A DNA stretch of 18,787 nt, from the NCBI GenBank assembly GCA_030626365.1, contig DAOUPC010000012.1:1-18787 (forward strand), read 5' to 3'. Below, one piece after another: positions 14,608 to 18,787 of this stretch. Origin of the DNA: Paracoccaceae bacterium (GTDB taxonomy: Bacteria > Pseudomonadota > Alphaproteobacteria > Rhodobacterales > Rhodobacteraceae). The notes beneath the pieces are model-generated. The model had not been told where the DNA came from, made no database searches, and was given only the letters and a program-made list of their open reading frames with translations. Position 1 is the first letter of the stretch; the number at the start of each line of letters is the position of its first letter. The translations under genes were made by a program, and so were the position numbers.

Positions 14608-15399
14608 GTGCTGGCGCTGATCGCCGGGTCCGGGGCATTACCGGGCGAACTGGCCGCGCGGCTGGATGTGCCGCCGCTGATTTGCGCGCTTGAGGGGTTT
14701 GCCCCCGATGATCTGGCCGTTGATGTGACCTTTCGGCTGGAAACCCTTGGGACGTTGCTGGCGGTGCTGCGTGACAATGGCGTGTCGCAGGTCTGTATGG
14801 CCGGGGCCATCGGGCGCCCGCGCATTGATCCATCGGCCATCGATGGCGCGACGATGCCGCTGGTGCCCCTTATCCAACAGGCGATGGCCAGCGGCGATGA
14901 CGGGGCCTTGCGCGCGGCCATTAGCATATTTGAACAGGCCGGTATGCGGGTTGGCGGTGCGCATGAACTTGCGCCCGACCTGTTGTTGCCTGCGGGCTGT
15001 CCCAGTGTTGCACAGCCGGGCGATAGTGACCGCGCGGATGCCGCGCGGGGGGCTGAGATTGTCGCGGCCATGTCGGCGGCTGACATCGGTCAGGCCTGTG
15101 TGGTGCAGCACCGCCAGGCGTTGGCCATCGAGGCGACCTTTGGCACCGACTGGATGTTGCGCTGTCTGAGCACACGCCCCGACGCGGGTGGTGGTCTGTT
15201 GTTCAAGGCCCCCAAACCCGGTCAGGACCGGCGCGTGGACCTGCCGACCATCGGCCCCGATACCATCACGGCCGCCTGTGCGGGTGGCCTTGGCGGTGTG
15301 GTGATCGAGGCCGGCGGGGTGATCGTTCTGGACCAGTCTGCCACCCTGGCCGAATGTGACCGGCTGGGCCTGTTCCTTTGGGTTCGGGACGCGGGCTGA
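14608..15399 (+). CDS. lpxI: UDP-2,3-diacylglucosamine pyrophosphatase LpxI (263 aa, GTG start)
   Basis: LpxI (DUF1009) hydrolyses UDP-2,3-diacylglucosamine to lipid X (2,3-diacylglucosamine-1-phosphate) and UMP. It replaces LpxH in many alphaproteobacteria and is unrelated to it. The N terminus LALIAGSGALP is diagnostic, followed by MAGAIGRPRID (64-74). The C-terminal catalytic domain has VVQHRQALAIEATFGTDWML and KPGQDRRVDLPTIGPDT (202-219), where Asp211 probably matches the catalytic Asp of Caulobacter LpxI, then AGGLGGVVIEAGGVIVLD. GTG is chosen as start because it gives exactly the family N terminus, 3 nt after the lpxA stop. Its product feeds LpxB, the next gene. Confidence 0.95.
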   Translation: MLALIAGSGALPGELAARLDVPPLICALEGFAPDDLAVDVTFRLETLGTLLAVLRDNGVSQVCMAGAIGRPRIDPSAIDGATMPLVPLIQQAMASGDDGALRAAISIFEQAGMRVGGAHELAPDLLLPAGCPSVAQPGDSDRADAARGAEIVAAMSAADIGQACVVQHRQALAIEATFGTDWMLRCLSTRPDAGGGLLFKAPKPGQDRRVDLPTIGPDTITAACAGGLGGVVIEAGGVIVLDQSATLAECDRLGLFLWVRDAG

Positions 15400-16550
15400 T
15401 GCGGGTTTTTGTCATTGCGGGCGAACCCTCTGGCGACCGGCTGGGGGGCGCGTTGATGACCGGGCTGCGCCAGCTTGTGGCGGATGTGCAGTTTGATGGC
15501 ATTGGCGGCGAACAGATGCAGGCGCAGGGGCTGGTCAGCCGCTTTGACATGAATGAACTCAGCATTATGGGGCTGCTCGAGGTCGCGCCGAAATATTTTC
15601 ACCTGAAACGCCGGATTGCCCAGACTGCCGCACAGGTGATTGCGGCCAAACCCGACGTGCTGATCACCATCGATTCGCCGGATTTCTGCCTGCGGGTGGC
15701 GAAACTGGTCAAGGCATCCAGTACCATCCGTACCGTGCATTCCGTTGCCCCCACCGTTTGGGCCTGGCGACCGGGGCGGGCCGCAAAAATGGCCCGGATG
15801 ATCGACCACGTGCTGGCGCTGTTCCCGTTTGAACCACCGCTGATGACGGCGGCGGGTATGGAGTGTGACTTTGTCGGGCACCCGGTCGTTGCCGAACCAC
15901 AGGCGGACAAGGCCGCGATTGCGGCGTTTCGTGCGGCCCACGGGTTGGGTGACGCGCCGGTTCTGCTGGTGTTGCCCGGATCGCGCCGGGGCGAGGTGAC
16001 GCGCCTGTCGCCGGTGTTCGGCGCGGCGTTGGAAAAGGTGCTGGCGCGCCATCCTGACCTGCGGGTGGTGGTTCCGGCGGCGGGGCCGGTGGCGGGATTG
16101 GTGCGCGAAGCGGTGGCGGATTGGCCCGGCGCGCCGCTGGTGCTGGACCCGGCGCAGGTTGATCCAACACATAAACGCGCGGCCTTTCGGACTGCAACGC
16201 TGGCGCTGGCGGCCTCGGGTACCGTGTCGCTGGAACTGGCGGCGGCGGGAACACCGATGGTGATCGCCTATGATTTCAACTGGATCAGCCGCCAGATCAT
16301 CAAACGGCTGATGCTGAGCGATACCGCAACGCTGGTCAATCTGGTCAGTGACACCCGTGTCGTACCCGAATGTCTTGGCCCCGATTGCCGCCCCGATCTG
16401 ATTGCACAGGCGTTAGAGCAGGTGATGGAATCACCCGACCAGCAAACCAAAGCGATGGACCTGACCATGCGGCGTCTGGGTCTGGGCGGCAAAGCACCCG
16501 GACTGCGCGCCGCAGAGGCGGTTTTGGCCGGGATTGCCCGCAGCAGTTGA
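15399..16550 (+). CDS. lpxB: Lipid-A-disaccharide synthase LpxB (383 aa)
   Basis: LpxB is a membrane-associated GT19 glycosyltransferase that joins UDP-2,3-diacylglucosamine and lipid X into the beta-1,6 lipid A disaccharide. Motifs in order are FVIAGEPSGDRLGG (4-17), IGGEQMQAQGL, SIMGLLEV, TIDSPDFCLRVA, SVAPTVWAWRPGRA, FVGHPVV, the nucleotide-binding VLPGSRRGEV, and ASGTVSLELAAAGTPMV near the C terminus. The length is usual. The ATG overlaps the lpxI stop (TGATG, sharing one base), so translation is coupled; the upstream in-frame ATG at 15378 lies inside lpxI and is rejected. It is the last gene of the operon and meets mnmA tail to tail with a 24-bp gap and no clear terminator. Confidence 0.97.
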   Translation: MRVFVIAGEPSGDRLGGALMTGLRQLVADVQFDGIGGEQMQAQGLVSRFDMNELSIMGLLEVAPKYFHLKRRIAQTAAQVIAAKPDVLITIDSPDFCLRVAKLVKASSTIRTVHSVAPTVWAWRPGRAAKMARMIDHVLALFPFEPPLMTAAGMECDFVGHPVVAEPQADKAAIAAFRAAHGLGDAPVLLVLPGSRRGEVTRLSPVFGAALEKVLARHPDLRVVVPAAGPVAGLVREAVADWPGAPLVLDPAQVDPTHKRAAFRTATLALAASGTVSLELAAAGTPMVIAYDFNWISRQIIKRLMLSDTATLVNLVSDTRVVPECLGPDCRPDLIAQALEQVMESPDQQTKAMDLTMRRLGLGGKAPGLRAAEAVLAGIARSS

Positions 16551-16574
16551 TTTTTCGGGTGGTGATGGCGGTGA

Positions 16575-17717
16575 TTAACCCCGCCAGATCCAGCCACCGC
16601 CAAAGATACGGCTGCCTGTTGCCTCGTAAAACACACATGCCTGCCCCGGTGATACGCCTTCTTCGGGGCTTAGCAGTTCGATTTCGGCCTCGGTGTCGGA
16701 AATCGGGCGCAGGATCGCCTCGCGCGGGGGGCGGGTCGAACGCACCTTGACCATCAGGTGCCATTCTTTGCGGGCCATCATCGGTTCATCGCCCAGCCAG
16801 TTGATTTCCCGCACCGGAATGATGCGCGCGGCCAGCATGTCCTTGGGACCGACGATAACCTGTTTGGCGTCCACATCCAGGCGCACCACATAAAGCGGGT
16901 CGGCCAGACCGCCGATGCCCAGCCCCCGGCGCTGGCCGATGGTATAGTGAATGACCCCGTCATGGGTGCCCAGAACCCGCCCGTCCGCATGCACGATCTG
17001 CCCCGGTTCCACCGCGCCGGGGCGCAGTTTTTCGATAACCGACGCATAATCGCCATCCGGTACGAAACAGATATCCTGGCTGTCCGGCTTGTCCGCCACC
17101 GCCAGCCCGTATTCTGCCGCCAATGCGCGGGTCGCGTCCTTGGATGGTAAATGCCCCAGCGGAAAGCGCAGGTAATCCAACTGTTCACGTGTGGTCGAGA
17201 ACAGGAAATAGGACTGGTCGCGCCCTGCATCCGTCGCCGAATGCAACTCTGGCCCGTTGGGACCGGTTTTGCGCTGGATATAATGCCCCGTGGCCATGCA
17301 ATCGGCATCAAGATCACGCGCGGTTTGCAACAGATCCTTGAATTTCACCCGCTCGTTACAGCGGATACAGGGTACAGGCGTGGCCCCGGCCAGATAGCTG
17401 TCGGCGAATTCATCAATCACCGCGTCCTTGAATATGTTTTCATAATCAAGCACATAATGCGGAAACCCCCGTTCCTCGGCGACCCGGCGCGCATCGTGAA
17501 TGTCGATGCCGGCGCAACACGCGCCCTTTTTGGCCAATGCCGCCCCGTGGTCATATAATTGCAGCGTCACCCCCACCACATCATAGCCCTGATCGGCCAG
17601 CAACGCGGCCACGACCGAACTGTCGACCCCACCCGACATGGCCACAACCACCCGTGTTTCAGCGGGGGATTTGGCAAAGCCAAGCGAATTCAGTTTGGTG
17701 TCGGAACCAAGCGCCAT
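16575..17717 (-). CDS. mnmA: tRNA-specific 2-thiouridylase MnmA (380 aa)
   Basis: MnmA makes 2-thiouridine at the wobble base U34 of tRNA-Lys, -Glu and -Gln, using ATP and a persulfide sulfur. The PP-loop SGGVDSS is at residues 28-34. Catalytic Cys117 lies in PCIRCNERVKF and persulfide-accepting Cys217 in DSQDICFVP. GHYIQRK, DQSYFLF and the C-terminal GIGGLADPLYVV and EEGVSPGQACVFYE blocks also match the family. The N terminus carries about 20 residues before the ATP domain, as in many alphaproteobacterial copies. The ATG at 17717 has AGGAG (17726-17730) at 8-nt spacing. It is divergent from sciP across 133 bp. Confidence 0.96.
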   Translation of the reverse strand: MALGSDTKLNSLGFAKSPAETRVVVAMSGGVDSSVVAALLADQGYDVVGVTLQLYDHGAALAKKGACCAGIDIHDARRVAEERGFPHYVLDYENIFKDAVIDEFADSYLAGATPVPCIRCNERVKFKDLLQTARDLDADCMATGHYIQRKTGPNGPELHSATDAGRDQSYFLFSTTREQLDYLRFPLGHLPSKDATRALAAEYGLAVADKPDSQDICFVPDGDYASVIEKLRPGAVEPGQIVHADGRVLGTHDGVIHYTIGQRRGLGIGGLADPLYVVRLDVDAKQVIVGPKDMLAARIIPVREINWLGDEPMMARKEWHLMVKVRSTRPPREAILRPISDTEAEIELLSPEEGVSPGQACVFYEATGSRIFGGGWIWRG

Positions 17718-17790
17718 GTCGGCGACTCCTGCGTGATTAGGGAAGGCCGTTCAGAATATAGGAAAATCCGAACTAACCACAAGGGCTGGT

Positions 17791-17805
17791 TTCATGGGCT
17801 GTTAA
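17791..17805. promoter_or_regulatory. CtrA-like box upstream of sciP
   Basis: TTCA-N7-TTAA matches 7 of 8 fixed bases of the CtrA consensus. It lies 45 bp before the sciP start codon in the region shared with divergent mnmA. One mismatch leaves a real chance of coincidence. Confidence 0.35.
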
Positions 17806-17850
17806 GATGGTTGCGCCACATTCTGGCATGTCATGCGAAGGAATGAGGCA

Positions 17851-18129
17851 ATGTTTTTAAAAAAAGTGGATGGGCCGCGCGCGGTAACCCTGACTGACGG
17901 AACCGTTATGACGCGGGCCGATCTGCCGCCCGGATCAACCCGGCGTTGGGTTGCCTCGCGCAAGGCGGCGGTGGTGCGCGGGGTGCTGTATGGGCTGATT
18001 ACGCAATCTGAGGCCCTGTGCCGCTATGGTCTTAGCGAAGAAGAGTTCCAGGGTTGGGTCACCGCCGTGGCCGAACATGGAATTGATGCGCTAAAGGCGA
18101 CAACCGTTAAAAAATATCGACAACTTTAG
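17851..18129 (+). CDS. sciP: SciP, small CtrA inhibitory protein (DUF1153, 92 aa)
   Basis: In Caulobacter SciP binds CtrA and stops it activating transcription; in Rhodobacterales it is part of the CtrA circuit for motility and gene transfer agents. The protein begins MFLKKVDGPRAVTLTDG and has the helix-turn-helix segment LPPGSTRRWVASRKAAVV (residues 27-44). The family block LCRYGLSEEEFQGW follows, and the protein ends KKYRQL, a match over its entire length. The start at 17851 gives the family N terminus and has AAGGA (17838-17842) at 8-nt spacing; an ATG at 17833 would add six residues and is less likely. It is followed by ctrA on the same strand after 101 bp. Confidence 0.93.
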   Translation: MFLKKVDGPRAVTLTDGTVMTRADLPPGSTRRWVASRKAAVVRGVLYGLITQSEALCRYGLSEEEFQGWVTAVAEHGIDALKATTVKKYRQL

Positions 18130-18155
18130 GTTGCGTTGGCATAATATGACACATG

Positions 18156-18213
18156 GTAACGCGGGATTAACCTTTTTTGGTCACGGTTAATACCAACACG
18201 AGATTAGGTTAAT
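18156..18213. promoter_or_regulatory. ctrA control region: CtrA-like box and repeated GGTTAAT elements
   Basis: GTAA-N7-TTAA (18156-18170) matches 7 of 8 bases of the CtrA box. ATTAACC (18166-18172) and GGTTAAT (18185-18191) form a perfect 7-bp inverted pair. GGTTAAT occurs again at 18207-18213, exactly 22 bp further on, about two helical turns. A second inverted pair TTGGT/ACCAA lies at 18177-18181 and 18192-18196. CtrA genes are commonly autoregulated, so these are probably CtrA sites; I cannot place the promoter hexamers. Confidence 0.5.
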
Positions 18214-18230
18214 GGCGGAGAATGGAAAGA

Positions 18231-18787
18231 ATGCGCGTACTATTGGTTGAAGACGACCCGACAACATCGAAAAGCATCGAATTGATGCTGACCCATGCGA
18301 ATCTGAACGTCTATGCGACGGATCTGGGCGAAGAGGGGATCGATCTGGCAAAACTTTATGATTACGACCTGATCCTGCTGGATCTGAACCTGCCGGATAT
18401 GAACGGTCACGAGGTCCTGCGCCAGTTGCGACTGGCCCGAATCGAAACACCGATTCTGATTCTGTCCGGCGAGGATGACACCGAAAACAAGATCAAGGGG
18501 TTCGGGTTCGGGGCCGATGATTACCTGACCAAGCCCTTTCACCGCGAGGAACTGGTGGCGCGCATTCATGCGATCATCCGTCGTTCCAAAGGGCATTCGC
18601 AGTCGATCATCAATACCGGAAAGATCGCCGTTAACCTGGATGCCAAGACAGTGACCACAGACACACAGCCGGTGCATCTGACCGGCAAGGAATACCAGAT
18701 GCTGGAGCTGCTGAGCCTGCGAAAGGGCACGACGCTGACCAAGGAAATGTTCCTTAACCATCTTTACGGTGGCATGGACGAACCCGA
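18231..18787 (+). CDS. ctrA: Cell-cycle response regulator CtrA, 3' end outside the window
   Basis: CtrA is an OmpR-type response regulator, phosphorylated through the CckA-ChpT relay in alphaproteobacteria; it is essential for cell-cycle control in Caulobacter but generally dispensable in Rhodobacterales, where it governs flagella and gene transfer agents. The receiver domain (1-115) shows the acidic pair EDD (7-9), phospho-acceptor Asp51 in LILLDLNLPDMNG, Ser79 in LILSG and Lys101 in DYLTKPFH. The DNA-binding winged helix carries the near-invariant CtrA blocks VHLTGKEYQMLELLSLRKGT and LTKEMFLNHLYGGMDEP, where the window ends after 185 codons. The ATG at 18231 has GGAG (18217-18220) 10 nt upstream and gives MRVLLVEDD, the family start; an in-frame ATG at 18222 would add three residues. 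Confidence 0.96.
   Translation, partial: MRVLLVEDDPTTSKSIELMLTHANLNVYATDLGEEGIDLAKLYDYDLILLDLNLPDMNGHEVLRQLRLARIETPILILSGEDDTENKIKGFGFGADDYLTKPFHREELVARIHAIIRRSKGHSQSIINTGKIAVNLDAKTVTTDTQPVHLTGKEYQMLELLSLRKGTTLTKEMFLNHLYGGMDEP

Noticed and set aside
17724..17728. GACTC as a CcrM methylation (GANTC) switch for sciP or mnmA
   Set aside because: A single GANTC site is expected by chance and lies in the mnmA leader beside its ribosome-binding site; no second site supports regulation.
18240..18761. 173-residue - strand frame over ctrA
   Set aside because: ctrA on the + strand is near-invariant in sequence; the frame is open only because ctrA runs off the window.
1..18787. Mobile elements, phage or defence genes, CRISPR arrays, tRNA genes
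   Set aside because: I looked on both strands for transposase or integrase motifs, regular repeats with spacers and tRNA-like TTCGA arms and saw none that hold up.

Overview
The window looks like chromosomal core sequence from an alphaproteobacterium of the Rhodobacterales (Roseobacter/Rhodobacter type). It is G+C-rich, and the genes that point there are a long RNase E with a low-complexity insert in its S1 domain, LpxI in place of LpxH in the lipid A pathway, and a sciP (DUF1153) gene directly in front of ctrA. I see no mobile element, phage gene, tRNA, rRNA or CRISPR array.

Layout. Positions 1-2646 hold the 3' part of rne on the + strand; the gene starts before the window. A strong, probably bidirectional terminator follows at 2660-2697. 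On the - strand comes an HSD10-like 3-hydroxyacyl-CoA dehydrogenase (2714-3469), with a near-perfect inverted repeat at its promoter. Positions 3661-9973 hold mostly single genes of alternating strand: a 45-residue membrane ORF, tyrS (-), anmK (+), a DUF985 cupin (-), selO (+), an EamA-type permease (-) and an endonuclease/exonuclease/phosphatase-fold protein (+). A second small membrane ORF lies at 10084-10209.

Positions 10337-16550 form a tight + strand cell-envelope operon: bamA, skp/ompH-like, fabZ, lpxA, lpxI, lpxB. It links outer-membrane protein assembly (BamA, Skp) with 3-hydroxyacyl-ACP dehydration (FabZ, which draws on the same acyl pool as LpxA) and with UDP-GlcNAc acylation, UMP release and disaccharide formation for lipid A (LpxA, LpxI, LpxB). 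lpxC and lpxD are not in the window. mnmA (tRNA 2-thiouridylase) converges on lpxB from the - strand.

The window ends with sciP and the first 185 codons of ctrA, the cell-cycle, motility and gene-transfer regulator and its small inhibitor. Near-consensus CtrA boxes (TTAA-N7-TTAA with one mismatch) lie upstream of both genes, and two more lie in front of the 45-residue membrane ORF.

I found no convincing new multi-gene system. The best leads are regulatory: the palindrome in front of the dehydrogenase, the CtrA-like boxes, and a hairpin that would mask the tyrS ribosome-binding site. The two unstudied small membrane proteins also deserve a look. All product names rest on recognising motifs by eye, not on database searches.
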